Below are positions 12,962 to 23,660 of a stretch of DNA of 64,000 bases, one piece after another. The stretch covers positions 25,095,001 through 25,159,000 of the forward strand of contig NC_060211.1 in assembly GCF_021130785.1 (NCBI RefSeq), given 5' to 3'. Below the pieces are notes generated by a model. That model saw nothing but the letters and a program-made list of their open reading frames with translations. It made no database searches and was not told the origin of the DNA. This DNA is from Homalodisca vitripennis (lineage: Eukaryota; Arthropoda; Insecta; Hemiptera; Cicadellidae). The position numbers were made by a program, and so were the translations under genes. How positions within the stretch are numbered: the first letter of the stretch is position 1; the number at the start of each line of letters is the position of its first letter.

Positions 12962-13025
<64 letters not shown>
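12962..13025. repeat. (AT)n microsatellite
   Basis: About 30 AT repeats immediately upstream of the segment AATTTCAATAAACATTGAAT. A near-identical segment (AATTTCAATATACATTGAAT, 13281-13300) precedes the next microsatellite. Confidence 0.97.
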
Positions 13026-13029
<4 letters not shown>

Positions 13030-13037
13030 CAATAAAC

Positions 13038-13147
13038 ATTGAATCACAAAAAGTACTTGCTCCGCCGGGAGTCGAACCCGGATCTCTCACTTGCCGGGTG
13101 AATGTGGTACCATTACACCACAGAGCGCTTACTTTTTCCGATTCAAT
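13038..13147 (-). mobile_element. tRNA-like sequence between inverted arms (candidate mobile unit)
   Basis: Arms ATTGAATCACAAAAAGTA (13038-13055) and TACTTTTTCCGATTCAAT (13130-13147) are inverted repeats matching at 16 of 18 positions, placed within one or two bases of each end of the tRNA-like segment at 13057-13127. A tRNA gene would not normally have such arms, so the whole looks like a small transposable or hairpin unit. It also sits against an (AT)n tract, a common landing site for such elements. Confidence 0.55.
13057..13127 (-). tRNA. tRNA-like sequence, probably a pseudogene
   Basis: The minus strand folds as a class I tRNA cloverleaf. Acceptor CGCTCTG pairs with CGGAGCA except at 1:72 (C-A). 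The D arm is GTGT...CCAC (one mismatch), with box A close to TGGTGTAATGG. The anticodon stem TTCAC/GTGAG closes a 7-base loop CCGGCAA, giving a nominal GGC (Ala) anticodon with C in place of the usual U33. The T arm CCGGG-TTCGACT-CCCGG is perfect and gives a good box B. The non-U33 loop, acceptor mismatch and surrounding arms argue against a functional tRNA; the intact pol III boxes suggest it could still be transcribed. Confidence 0.5.
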
Positions 13148-13317
13148 TATTTTGTATTTGGCCGTATCTGTCACATATGCGTTTAAATAAGCAAACTAAC
13201 ATATGATCGGAAGACCAAATACCTGTCAAACGACTTTTATTTACATTAAATTGTATAAATAAATGGCAATAGCCTTATTTAATTTCAATATACATTGAAT
13301 CACAAAGTATCATATAG

Positions 13318-13470
<153 letters not shown>

Positions 13471-13657
13471 ACATATAATAACTACTTGAAATATTATATA
13501 CATTATTCATAATAACCATCAAAGTACGAAATTTAAATATTTTTAAATGGTGCAATACGTTTTGTGTCTGGTGTCTGGAAAAGATGCTTCACATGAAATT
13601 CATGGCATTTTAAGATAGGCTAACTTCCCTGAATAGGCAAAGAATGTTTTGATCACT

Positions 13658-13790
13658 CCACTTGGAATTCTAGGCATCACTGAATTACACCATTATCGTG
13701 CTGTAAAGGCATATTACAATTCCACGTGGAATTCCAGGCATCACTGAATTACAGTATTATCGTGTTGTAAAGGCATATCACATATAACGA
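13658..13790. repeat. Two-copy 64 bp tandem duplication
   Basis: CCACTTGGAATTCTAGGCAT (13658) recurs as CCACGTGGAATTCCAGGCAT (13722), and the following CACTGAATTACA...TTATCGTG.TGTAAAGGCATAT is shared. Differences are a few substitutions, two of which create the palindrome CCACGTGG in the second copy. Confidence 0.85.
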
Positions 13791-14094
13791 TAAGCGATTG
13801 GTCTATTTAGAAGAAGTCTGTGAAAGGAATATAGTATTAGGTCAACATGTTTGTCCGCGGTCGTTGAATAAACAAAGAGGCAGATAGATAAACACACGAA
13901 TGAGATACTCGAGAGAGCAAAAAATCTCATTCCGCTCCGCCGCCAAAGTAGGCCTATACTAACAAATCTTTACAAAATAATAGAAAATTATCAACAGAAA
14001 CCGCATCAATCCACTTGATTAATCTGTATGGGTTAAAATAGTGTTTCTGATAACAGATAAAAAAGTCTCTCAGTTATTAATAATAATTGACAAT

Positions 14095-14350
14095 TAGGAA
14101 TTGATGAATGGCGCGAGTTTAAGCCCGGAAACGAGCTAACGGCTTGTCTACAGGATTGATGGGCGGCAGTTAAGGAGTCAGTGGCCATCTCGCGGTGTAA
14201 ACAGCAATACAGTCTGCGGTATTGTATTGGCCAGATGTATTCCAGGAAACTCTCCCCCGGCGGCGCGCCGAGTGGCGTGTGCCGCGGACCCAGTGCCGTA
14301 CACCGAAAGAGAGTTGAGGGGGCTTTACAGTCCCCCTCAGAAGAAATTCG
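14095..14350. promoter_or_regulatory. GC-rich single-copy island
   Basis: About 250 bp of high-GC, non-repetitive sequence including the palindrome CGGCGCGCCG (14261-14270) and several CpGs. Frames of 79 and 108 codons overlap here on opposite strands with no domain signature, as expected from few stop codons. Candidate CpG-containing regulatory element or an unrecognised non-coding exon. Confidence 0.25.
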
Positions 14351-14399
14351 GGACACCAAATTTAGAAATTCCTTTTCTAAACTTTTCTGCAGTGGTATT

Positions 14400-14879
14400 G
14401 AAATGATAATTTGCAGATAATACGATAGTCATACTATATTGATTGCTATTGTTTAATATTCCTCATGCCGTGGCAATCTTTAAAATGGATTAAAATTACG
14501 TGAGAATCTGTTATATTGAAAATTATTGAGATGCAGTTGTTGACTATCTCAAAAATATTTCCAAGACCAAACAATACTTCAAATGTCCTCTAAAACACAG
14601 ATTTCGTTCACAACTAATTGGGCTTATGCTTTGGGAATAAATCAAAGTATTAGAGTCTTTCCAACCAATAGACAAAGTAACATTATCACATAGGGTACGG
14701 TTATACGGTTACATGATAAAATGTAATGTGATGCTACCTTGTTTGTGTGAAAAGTTGTTTATTCGTCATTTTTTTCCTTCTCTTCTCGGTTACCCATTAT
14801 ACCAAAAATGTAAACATTTTAGAATTGTATTTTGTCCTTAATTTTTATATTTTGACCCCAGAATCGTTAAACTCTTTCT
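14400..14879. other. No gene seen; AT-rich spacer
   Basis: AT-rich sequence without recognisable features. Confidence 0.4.
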
Positions 14880-15235
14880 CTGGCCACGACGAACGTTTGT
14901 ACCAATTTTAAATTGTGTAGGACTTTTCAATCAAAAGTTATCTATCGCTCATACGGATGGACTGCACTTTGATTCTCCGACCCCGAAATTAATAAGGGTC
15001 CCATCTTTAAACAAGAGAATCGTATTTTCCAAATTTAAAGTGTCTAGAACTTTTCCATCAAGAGTTATCTTACAGACGGATGGACTGTACTTTGATTATG
15101 CGACCCCAAAATTAACACGGTTCCATCTTGGAACAAGAGAACACTATTTTCCAAAATTTCAAGTGTCTAGGACTTTTCAATCAAAAGCTATCGCACAGAC
15201 GGACAGACAAAGACATGATTAAAAAAAAAGGCTTT
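14880..15235 (+). repeat. Diverged ~125 bp tandem repeat, about three units
   Basis: The blocks GACTTTTCAATCAAAAGTTA (about 14922), GAACTTTTCCATCAAGAGTT (about 15049) and GACTTTTCAATCAAAAGCTA (about 15172) are each preceded by TTTCCAAATTT.AAGTGTCTA or a relative and followed by ACGGA.GGACTG.ACTTTGAT and GACCCC.AAATTAA. The sequence ends in a short A run at about 15222-15230. The pattern resembles a dispersed arthropod repeat. Confidence 0.8.
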
Positions 15236-15820
15236 TCGGGCCCTTAATAGCAGAAAGGATAGGCATAGGACAGGAGTGTAAGTTTTTTCAACAATCCCAC
15301 ATGCAACAGACCTGATTAATCAATCGCAAGAACTTCACCATCTAAAGAAGATATCGAAAGTAGATGTAAAATATTATTATATAATTAGTTATCATCATGA
15401 ATTCGGATACCGGATCATTATCCTAGGATATTACTCACATGGCTTCGAGAATCGGTTGCCAAATATTGTGTAATGTCTCAACAGAATAAATAAAGACCTA
15501 GAATATGTTTATACTACATTGTTGAAATGTGCGAAATTACTAAACTGAGTAGACTTCGCTTGCTTGTATCATGCAAGTGTTTGTACACTAGTGAGGAATA
15601 TTGCGTGACTAAGTGTGTGAGTGCAGTAACTGAATGCATGTCACAGAAGTCAGAGAGTCACAGTCACAGAGGAACTTGCAGCACTCGAGATAAACTATAT
15701 CAGTTATTGAGGTGTAATCACTTCTTCAAGTGTGTATGATTTGTCAATCACAAAAGATGGGAGTTTTCCTGTTTTATCGACGACATTAATGTTTTGATAT
15801 TTACTTCGAGGATAATTACT
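15236..15820. other. No gene seen
   Basis: Mixed sequence. The 70-codon frame at 15527-15739 is cysteine- and serine-rich but has no recognised pattern, neighbours or splice context. Confidence 0.4.
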
Positions 15821-16053
15821 GGACATAGTCAGCGAGGGGGTCCGAGGGATCCCCCAAATTTTCAATTACATTTTTAGTAAGCTGTTATTATTATTTAAAT
15901 AATTCAGTATTACTGACATGTACTGCTGAAAGATCGTTCTCAACAAAGAAATGGGTCGAGACCTTTTTAAACAACGAAATGAGGCCTTATTCTCTGTCCA
16001 CTACGGGAAAATATCAGTTGTCTGGACAACCCCAAAATTCTTTCCTGGCTACA
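15821..16053 (+). mobile_element. Non-autonomous hAT-type element, copy 1
   Basis: Starts near CATAGTCAGCGAGGGGGTCC and ends near TTCTTTCCTGGCTACA; AGTCAG and CTGGCTA form short imperfect inverted ends. A second copy at 22422-22712 shares the ends and a central block. Both carry a fragment of the hAT transposase C-terminal dimerisation region, so these are internally deleted derivatives of a hAT transposon. Confidence 0.6.
15886..16010 (+). pseudogene. hAT transposase dimerisation-domain fragment
   Basis: One frame reads LTCTAERSFSTKKWVETFLN followed by NEMRPYSLST. The T.TAERSFST signature followed by a K..L...M motif is the hallmark of the hAT C-terminal dimerisation region. Only about 40 residues remain. 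The DDE catalytic region and BED zinc finger are absent and there is no start codon. A non-functional relic. Confidence 0.65.
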
Positions 16054-17026
16054 TTCTTGCTTCTTTGCTTAGCATGTCAAATTGTGATTGAAAATTTACA
16101 TCGATAAAATATACACATCGAATTCCTTCAAATTCAATTATTAAATGAGAATTATCCCACCATTATGAAACTGAAACAATCAAAATAAATTAATGAAAAT
16201 AATTATTTTTGTAAATTAACTAAATAAAGAAAATCATTGTGCACCTGTACGTGCAACAGTGTGTTCTTGCAAATGTTCATTTCCTCAAAGGAAAATATAA
16301 AAAAACAATGGATTTTAAGTACAGATGCCATTTTAAAATGTATAAAGATATATAAAAATATTTTTGGAATTCGGCAGCTTTCAAAAATTTAATTCCTTTA
16401 GAATTAAAACAATTAGTGATAAGTTAGAGGTTAGTGTTGTCCCAGAGCGATGTTAGGAGACTACCGTTAACCTCTATTCATGTGGGATTTGATCATCACA
16501 ATACACAGAATTATTGGGAAGCTTGGCATCACTATTGTAGCTCTGAGATGTGTAGAATTAGAGGTAATCCAGGGTCTTTAAAGGTGCAAATAAAGGTAGT
16601 CGTGACATAGGGGCTCAAAGACATAGCATATAGATATGGTAATACATTGACACGAAGTTACAATGATGATGAGTTTTCGTCATGATCAAACATCTGAGAT
16701 ATTTGGCGAGTCCATTCATCTTTCTATGTTTTGGAATCAAATGATTAAAGTATTATGGATACCCATGATCTCCTATCTTCCTCTCTTACTTAATCCCGTT
16801 TCTCCCTAATCTCCGTTGGTATTGGTGCTAATACAAGCAAGCTATCTTTTTTGATTATCCTTGCTACATTACATATTCAACTTAGAATCAGCTTTGTTCT
16901 TAAGAATTACATAAAATATTGGTTTTGGATGTTGGAAGTCATCCATGAACAGGAAAGAGATTAAGTTAACTTCTACAATTTCCGACATGAAGACGTTGTT
17001 TGCAGTGGGGAGATTTATATAAATTT
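16054..17026. other. No gene seen; AT-rich spacer
   Basis: AT-rich sequence with no recognisable gene or repeat structure. Confidence 0.4.
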
Positions 17027-17140
17027 GCTAGCTGTTTCCCGCAGCTTCGCACACTTTTCGTAAGCTTTGCCCCTGTATGAGCACTTCTGGTACAAGTGAA
17101 TTATATTTCCAACACCGATGTAAAGTTCACCTTGTTGCCG
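17027..17140 (+). repeat. Dispersed repeat, CTAGCTGTT-CCCGC family
   Basis: Begins TGCTAGCTGTTTCCCGCAGC TTCGCAC and continues GAGCACTTCTGGTACAAGTG AATTATATTTCC. A clear relative lies on the minus strand at 58010-58115. Similar CTAGCTGTTGCCCGCG-type repeats are common in insect genomes, probably as retroelement or SINE ends. No coding capacity. Confidence 0.7.
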
Positions 17141-18613
17141 CAATCAAAAACAATCTGTCAAAAGTGTATGTATATATCCATTATACACGTACATGTAGCT
17201 TTCTTAATAATAAAGGGGTCTATTACTCAAGCTTTAAGTTGAACCAGAAATTTATTTTAAAGACATTTTATACATAAAAACTCAGCGCCTTCAAATAGTG
17301 TTTGACAATTTAATATACGTAACTGTGTTGCTGTAATTGCAGTTTATAATGTACAGGCGCTTTGATAACGTTTATATTTTGCAACGCCGACTGGTGGTGA
17401 GTTACATCAATGGGCATAACATATAAACCTTCTACGTGGAAAAATACATATACATTACAAATGTTCATAATGATCGGTCAAATAGTTTCTGAGTCTATAA
17501 AGGACATACAGGCAAACATTCATTTATATATAAATAGATGCTACTATTGTTGGAAGTCATGGAAACAATGTAGAACACAAAGAAAGGTAGACAGTGTGGG
17601 CAGCCACTCAGCACAATTAACTCGAGGACTAGCAGCTGTTGTTTATCTCAAAGCGATACGCTAACTGCTGCCTGTACTCGGGCATACTTGTGCTCTCGTA
17701 GCGGTCTTACAGAAGAGTGGAATACGAGGACTGTTAAATGTCAACAGGAGTCATTCAGAACTATGTTGGGCCTTTTGTAGATGACGTAACTACTGCTTTG
17801 GTGAGTTAAAGCTGAACTGTCTCCTGGAACAGTAATTGAAAGATGGAGTGTGTCTATAATTTCTTGAAAATTTACAGAATTTTAAAATTCACATCAGCAC
17901 GTTTTTGAGGAGATACAAATTTGGAATGGCTGTACTATCTTTTATAATTTTTTTGGACCATAAAACCGACGACCTATTTGAAGTAAGTGCCTTTCCAAAA
18001 CCAGTAATATCCCTTTCGATCCCAAGATTTTTATGTGGGGGTCTGCCAGATTCCCAGCTCTTGGCGCTGAGGTATCTGCACCAGTCCCAGCCACATTTTA
18101 CTAGAAGTGTAGACGTTAGCTAAAAATTGCATAGAATTTTCATTTATTGATGAAAATTCATGTAGTTTTTATGTTTTTACTTCCCAAAGTACACTGTATT
18201 GCATGCTTTAAACTAAACTTTTGTAATCATGCACAAAAAACGTTTTGTAAAAAAATTGTTACTTACAAAAAAATAATTCCTAAATTATGCATTTCTAATG
18301 GTAAGGAGAAGCCTCGAAAAATTCCTAGGTCAAAAACAATATGTTTTTTTTATTATTACACATAAAATTGAAGTAGAACCCAAGTTTTCATTGCAATATA
18401 TTTATAAATAGCTGAGATAATATCAAAAGAAAAAAAGGTGTACATGGCCAAACAGCCACGGCCATCTAAATCAAACTAAAACATAGTTGACACATCGAAT
18501 AAAAAGTATCGATAGTTACTGTAACTTTGTAGGCCGGTTCATTACGAGTACTCTGATATAATAAATATAATTATAGTGCAATTTATTATATTCGAAAAAT
18601 ATTTTTTCCGAAT
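17141..18613. other. No gene seen; one mixed-composition patch
   Basis: Mostly AT-rich. The patch at about 17560-17720 is less AT-rich and single-copy. Frames of 66-84 codons have no domain signature. Confidence 0.35.
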
Positions 18614-18673
18614 GTCCTAAAAATAGGACGTTGGGATCATACGCGATTTCATGTGACGTCCTAAAATAAGGAC
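18614..18673. repeat. Duplicated short hairpin
   Basis: GTCCTAAAAATAGGAC (18614-18629) and GTCCTAAAATAAGGAC (18658-18673) are each imperfect palindromes followed by GTTGGGATC. The two units are 44 bp apart, so the hairpin plus its tail has been duplicated. It could be a protein-binding site pair or part of an element end. Confidence 0.7.
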
Positions 18674-19315
18674 GTTGGGATCGAAAGGGATATATTGTAT
18701 GAAAAAAATTATTTTTATATTGGTTATACTTCCAGACTTACAACTCCGTCTGATTTCCGTTAAAGCTTGAAAACCCCTCTCTGAAAGTACTTCGGGAGAA
18801 ACACGATATTAAAATATTGCAGACTGGAACATGGCGTGTGTGGTAAACAAACCTCCAAAATCCAAACTTATTTGAGTGTCACATTCAGCAGTGTTTTACA
18901 ATTTTAAAATTGAGTTTAACCTATACACTTTTTCAACGGCGGGTTAATTTTAAGGATAGATCAGATGTGTGACTCACGTATTTTTCAGCAACCACAAACC
19001 ATACCTGAAACAAACATAGGAGTTAAGAAATAATAAAATTTAGTTGTACTATTGTCAGTGAAAATATTTTGTATAATCCTCTCATCCAAACTAATCTTAA
19101 CTAACTTACGCATAACACTCAGGTTTCCATCCTTACAAAATTAGTTAACTACCACTCTCATGCCACAATATTCTACCTTCTTCCGAAAAAATTCGGAAAC
19201 AAGGAATTTCCACTAAAATTATGGCTTACTCCAGCAACGTTCCCATATTTTTATAGGTTTCACTTTGTTTATTTATAATTGTCACATTATAAAATATACA
19301 TTCTAAATTCTTATC
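18674..19315. other. No gene seen; AT-rich spacer
   Basis: AT-rich, non-repetitive, no recognised feature. Confidence 0.4.
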
Positions 19316-19319
19316 GGCC

Positions 19320-19560
19320 ACTAAGTGGAGAAGTGTAATGCGGCGTGAACACACAGCACGCGTGGTAGGAGATGAGTAATACAGTGGTAGGAGGGGGAGG
19401 GGGAGGGGGTGTATCATGTGTTGACAACAGTTTGCAGGTGGAGATGACGGCGACAGTTTCACAGATGATTGGGTAGTAGTTGATACAGTCAGCTGGCGGG
19501 CGCTGTGACACCTGATCCTGCACAGTCTGGCACGTGCCCCCTCTCCCCACCCCTCTATAA
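19320..19560. promoter_or_regulatory. GC-rich island with G-quadruplex run and E-box
   Basis: Contains GGAGGGGGAGGGGGAGGGGG (about 19390-19410), well suited to a G-quadruplex, and GGCACGTGCC, a perfect palindrome centred on a CACGTG E-box (about 19530). Single-copy and of mixed composition. Minus-strand frames of 78-79 codons are proline-rich translations of the C-rich complement. Candidate regulatory element. Confidence 0.3.
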
Positions 19561-19784
19561 CACCCGTATCATCGTGTCATAGCCACTTTCAGGGTACAAT
19601 AAGCTATTAGGATGTTCCAACCCTTCTAGGACCAAGCGGCAGTTTTTTTTTAATCTGCTCTTAGTTACTTCGTTTTGTTTTTTCTAATCATCCCAAATTG
19701 TATGGTTACTACTTATAATATAACCAAAAGATCCATATTTAGCTAGTACTTTAAATTTTTTAACCTTTCAATTATTTTCACAAG

Positions 19785-20770
19785 TTATTTAAAAAAAGAA
19801 GAAGAAAGAATAAAAGTAAAGTGAAAATTCCGTGTTGCGATTTAGTGCAAAAATTTGACTACCAAGTATTCTCACGTTTTAATTTTCTTTTACTTTTTAA
19901 TTACTGTATTTTTACAAGTTATTAAAACAATTCTTTCTTAGAATAAAGAATAAGAAGTAGAGTGGAAGGTCCGTATTGCGATTTGGTGCAAGAATTTGAC
20001 TACCAAGCAAGCTCGCGTTTTAATTTGATTTGACTTTTCAATTTCCGTATTTTCTATTTTCACAAGTTATTTAAAAAAACAATTATTACTTAAAATAAAG
20101 AATAAAAAGTAGAATGGAAAGTCCGTGTTACGATTTGGTGCAAGAGTTTGACTACCAAGCGTTCTCGCGTTTGAATTGTGTTTGACATTTCAATTACCGT
20201 ATATTCTATTTTCAAAAGTTATTTAAAAAAACGATTGTTTCTTAGAATAAAGAATAAAACGTTGAGTGGAAAGCCCATGTTACGATTTGGTGCAAGAATT
20301 TTGCTGCCAAGCATTATCGTATTTTAATTTCCTTTGACTTTTCAATTATCTTTTTTTCACATGTTACAATTCTTTCTTAGAATAAAGAATAAAAAACACA
20401 GTGGAAAAGTCCATTTTCCAATTTGATGCAAGAGTGTGACTACCAAGCATTCTCGCGTTTTAATTTTCTTTGACTTTTCAATTGGCGTATTTTTTATTTT
20501 CAAAAGTTATTTAAAAAGACAATTTCCTCTTAGAATAAAAAATAAAAAGTAGTGTGGAAAGTCCATGTTACGATTTGGTGCAAAAATCTTATTACCAAAC
20601 ATTCTCAAATTTTAATTTTATTTGACTTTTTTAATTCCAGTGTTTGTACAAGTTATTTAAAAAAAAATCTTTCTCAGAATAAAGAATAAAAAATACAGTG
20701 GAAAGTCCGTGTTACGATTTGGTGCAAAAATTTGACTACCACGCATTCTCGCGTTCTCATCACTCCTCGG
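19785..20770. repeat. ~136-152 bp tandem array, seven diverged units
   Basis: Each unit carries GAATAAAGAATAAAAAGTAG, then GTGGAAAGTCCGTGTTACGA TTTGGTGCAAGA, then TTTGACTACCAAGC.TTCTCG. Anchor positions are about 19840, 19981, 20133, 20285, 20421, 20573 and 20717, spacings 136-152 bp. Units differ by many substitutions and small indels, so the array is older than the 118 bp array at 60 kb. The frame at 20698-20898 starts in the last unit and leaves the array; I do not regard it as a gene. Confidence 0.92.
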
Positions 20771-21324
20771 TTAGCGGAAACGATACGCCACATTTCCTGA
20801 ACAAACTGCGAGGCGCCAACTCGGTTCAATTCAAATTCACCAGTCCCACACTGGTTCTATCAAAAGCTGAATTAAATATTCTACTGACTTCGGCCTAGAG
20901 TCATTTTGTTCCAAATGTTAGATTGTTTTCGGTCATAATTCCATTACTAACTTGCCATTCAATATAACTTTTGACATAAAAGTTAAAGAACTAAATTAAA
21001 CAATATCTGCGACCCAATACATTACAGCTGTATTACAGTTTTACAAAAGTGGTTCTGTTGATTACTGCAAGAACTGTAAATAACGCAAATAATGATTATC
21101 TATGAATTATTCATTTATAACAGCTGATACTTTGAAATTACAGTACCACTGTATACTATCAGCCAATGCAAACAGAGAACCCTTGTCTAGCGTTATTCGA
21201 TTAAATAACTACCCAACTAGATGGAGTTTTGATGTCTGCTGTTTTATTGAACTGATTATTTCCATTATGCGTGTCACTATTTTACAAATAATTCAGTGGG
21301 ATTACAGCCAACAAAACGCACTAA
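20771..21324. other. No gene seen
   Basis: Mixed to AT-rich spacer between the tandem array and a MITE. A short patch at 20771-20895 is less AT-rich. The 110-codon frame at 21102-21434 runs into the MITE terminus and has no domain signature. Confidence 0.4.
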
Positions 21325-21326
21325 TA

Positions 21327-21728
21327 CAGTCCAATCTTGATAATCAGACAGATGTGGGACCAGCACACTGTCGGATTACCAAGGAGTCCGGATTACCAAG
21401 GGACAAGGGTGTCATTTACACGATGAATAAATAACCTATAATCAGTAAGAAACGTGAAAATAAGCAAACATTGTACAGTAAAAACAAACTTTTTTATTGT
21501 ACGTACCTAATTATAGTAGAATGAAGAAACTGTGCATAAATAAGTGAAAACTCTTATAATACCATCTTTACACTTTAAAAAAATCTAAAACAGTTTTTAT
21601 GCTCCTTCTTACCTAAAGATTCTGTACAATTGTACAGTACTACAGTGGCCTGAGCGGCCAGCGCCGACTTCCGATAGCTTGTTCGAGCGTGTCGGACTGG
21701 CAAATGTCGGATTATCAAGATTGGACTG
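21327..21728. mobile_element. pogo/Tigger-like MITE with TA target duplication
   Basis: 402 bp element. The left end CAGTCCAATCTTGATAATC is the exact inverted complement of the right end (GATTATCAAGATTGGACTG, ending at 21728). TA dinucleotides at 21325-21326 and 21729-21730 are the expected Tc1/mariner-type target duplication. Subterminal repeats of TCGGATTA(T/C)CAAG inside each end resemble pogo-clade termini. No transposase remains, so mobility would depend on one supplied in trans. Confidence 0.88.
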
Positions 21729-21730
21729 TA

Positions 21731-22421
21731 TACTGCCACAATCTTCATAGTTGGGTTATATTAGTTTTTCTGCCAATAAAATAACTGAATAAAATAAAAT
21801 ATTTAAGCCTTAACCCGTTATTAAAATTAAGGTACCTTATTAATGTAGGTAATAGTTTCAGGTGCAATTAGAAATTGTTTTAAACAATTTACTAAAATTC
21901 ATTCGGCTTTGATTATATTTGGGAATAAAGAGAAATTAAAGAGCAATTTACTATCGACGTTTTGATACCATAAACATAAAAAATACGGTGACAAATATAT
22001 TGTTTTTTTACTAAATTTCTCACAATTATTATTGACAGGAGTGACTTTTTATATGAAATGTAACGGCACACGATAAAGTGTTTCAACATTTCAGAAGGCT
22101 CTGAAAGGATTTACTTCAAATTATTAGTAGGTAAAACGAGGGTTGTGGTTTCATCTAAAAACTAAACTGCCATTGGGCGCAATGTTACATTAGAGAGTCC
22201 GCATAAATCAATTTTCAGGTCAACCTCAGTTACCTTTTGACAACACAACACTATTTCAATTTAAATTTACAAGTGGTAAATAGAAATGTTTTTGTTAACT
22301 GGATTATACAGGCTACTATCAGATACTGTTTTTCTAAAGAATATCCCTGACGGAGCCGGATCCCGGCGACCTCTGTCACACGCTAAATATTTTACTTCAA
22401 ACGGCTTCTACCACGGTCGTA
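21731..22421. other. No gene seen; AT-rich spacer
   Basis: AT-rich, no recognised feature. Confidence 0.4.
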
Positions 22422-22712
22422 GCCAGCGAGAGATCCAAGGGGTCCGGACCCTCCGGCAAATGTTCAATATGTTCAATTATTGAAACGATATGATTATTAT
22501 TATTATCAAACGACTATTATTATTTAAATAATTCAGTAGTACTGACATGTACTGCTGAAATATCGTTCTCAACATTGAAACGGATCAAGAACATTGTAGG
22601 GAACAAAATGGGGGAAAAGCTGTTGACTGCATTTGTTTTACTTTCTGTCTATTAAGGGAAAATATAAGTCTTGATGCTCCAAAATTTTTTCCTGGCTATG
22701 TCTTGTCCACAA
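22422..22712 (+). mobile_element. Non-autonomous hAT-type element, copy 2
   Basis: Left end CGTAGCCAGCGAGAGATCC, right end TTTTTTCCTGGCTATG; TAGCCAG and CTGGCTA are inverted. It aligns with copy 1 at 15821-16053 through the TTATTTAAATAATTCAGTA block. Internal sequence codes for a hAT dimerisation fragment. Confidence 0.65.
22533..22655 (+). pseudogene. hAT transposase C-terminal fragment ending at a natural stop
   Basis: Reads LTCTAEISFSTLKRIKNIVG then NKMGEKLLTAFVLLSVY, followed by TAA at 22653-22655. This covers the hAT dimerisation helix pattern: T..E.SFS.LKRIK....N.M...L......S. It fits the family better than copy 1 and keeps its frame to the stop. Arg in the ERSFS motif is replaced by Ile. 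There is no start codon and no catalytic domain. Confidence 0.75.
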
Positions 22713-23652
22713 TAAAATAAACCACTACATTACCTAGGAGATAATCTTTTCCTGATTGGGTAGTATTCACCCATGTATTCGAATAAATGAAAAATATTTT
22801 GTGTGATGTCGATTGTGATAAGCAAAAATATGGTGAAAACACGGTTTTATGTTTAAAGTTTTCTCCTCTTTAACTCTTCATTATACCAAAAGTAATGACA
22901 GTTAAACATTCCTATATAGCATTTATTGTATGTCTGTAGAAGAACTAAGAATTAAGAATTCTGATTTAATAATTAAAGATATGACTATTTTTTTATAAAT
23001 CCAGACGAAATCAATTATTAGTTATTTTTTGAGAATTTGAAAATACTGTATATCTGTACTGCTTCTCACACAAACTAAATAGATCGGTGAATCGGTAAAA
23101 ATTATTTACGAAGTTATATAGTTGTATATTTTAATGTAGTAGAAGTGAGATATAAACATTTCACTTCCCGGCGCGTAAGAGAGGTTGCCGGGATCTTCTT
23201 TAGAAGAACAAACTATAACAGAGGAAGACTAACTAGGCATATTTCTAGCAGGAGTTTGAATTTGGGGTAGATGATGACATAGGTCGAAATGTTGAATTCC
23301 ATGAAAAATTTTATTTGTAAATCATTATCTTTCATTTGCAGTTTGTGGCATTGTAAAGAACTTTTTATGTAGGTACCTTTCCGCTTCCGTATAAAACGCA
23401 AAGTCCCTGAACAAAGATGCTGTAGCATAGAGAACATCGCAGAGACTAAAGGAGAACTTTATTTCAAAATAAAATTCAATACCATTAATATGTGTCCGAC
23501 TTATAACTATAGTTTATACACTACGGCAACACAAAAGTCCTATCGGTTACTTATGGGGATTGGGTTGTTAAGACATAAAATGTTTTGAGAATGTTTCAAC
23601 TTTAGCAAGTAGACTATTTATTACGATTTAATTTCAACTCAGAACACACTAT
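22713..23652. other. No gene seen; AT-rich spacer
   Basis: AT-rich, nothing recognised apart from random short frames. Confidence 0.4.
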
Positions 23653-23660
23653 GAGGTTAG

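Noticed and set aside
13057..13127. Functional tRNA-Ala(GGC) gene
   Set aside because: The loop lacks U33, the 1:72 pair is mismatched, the D arm has a mismatch, and inverted arms enclose it; better described as a tRNA-like pseudogene in a mobile unit.
14033..14359. 108-codon minus-strand frame in a GC-rich island
   Set aside because: An opposite-strand frame of 79 codons covers the same island; low stop density explains both, with no domain recognised.
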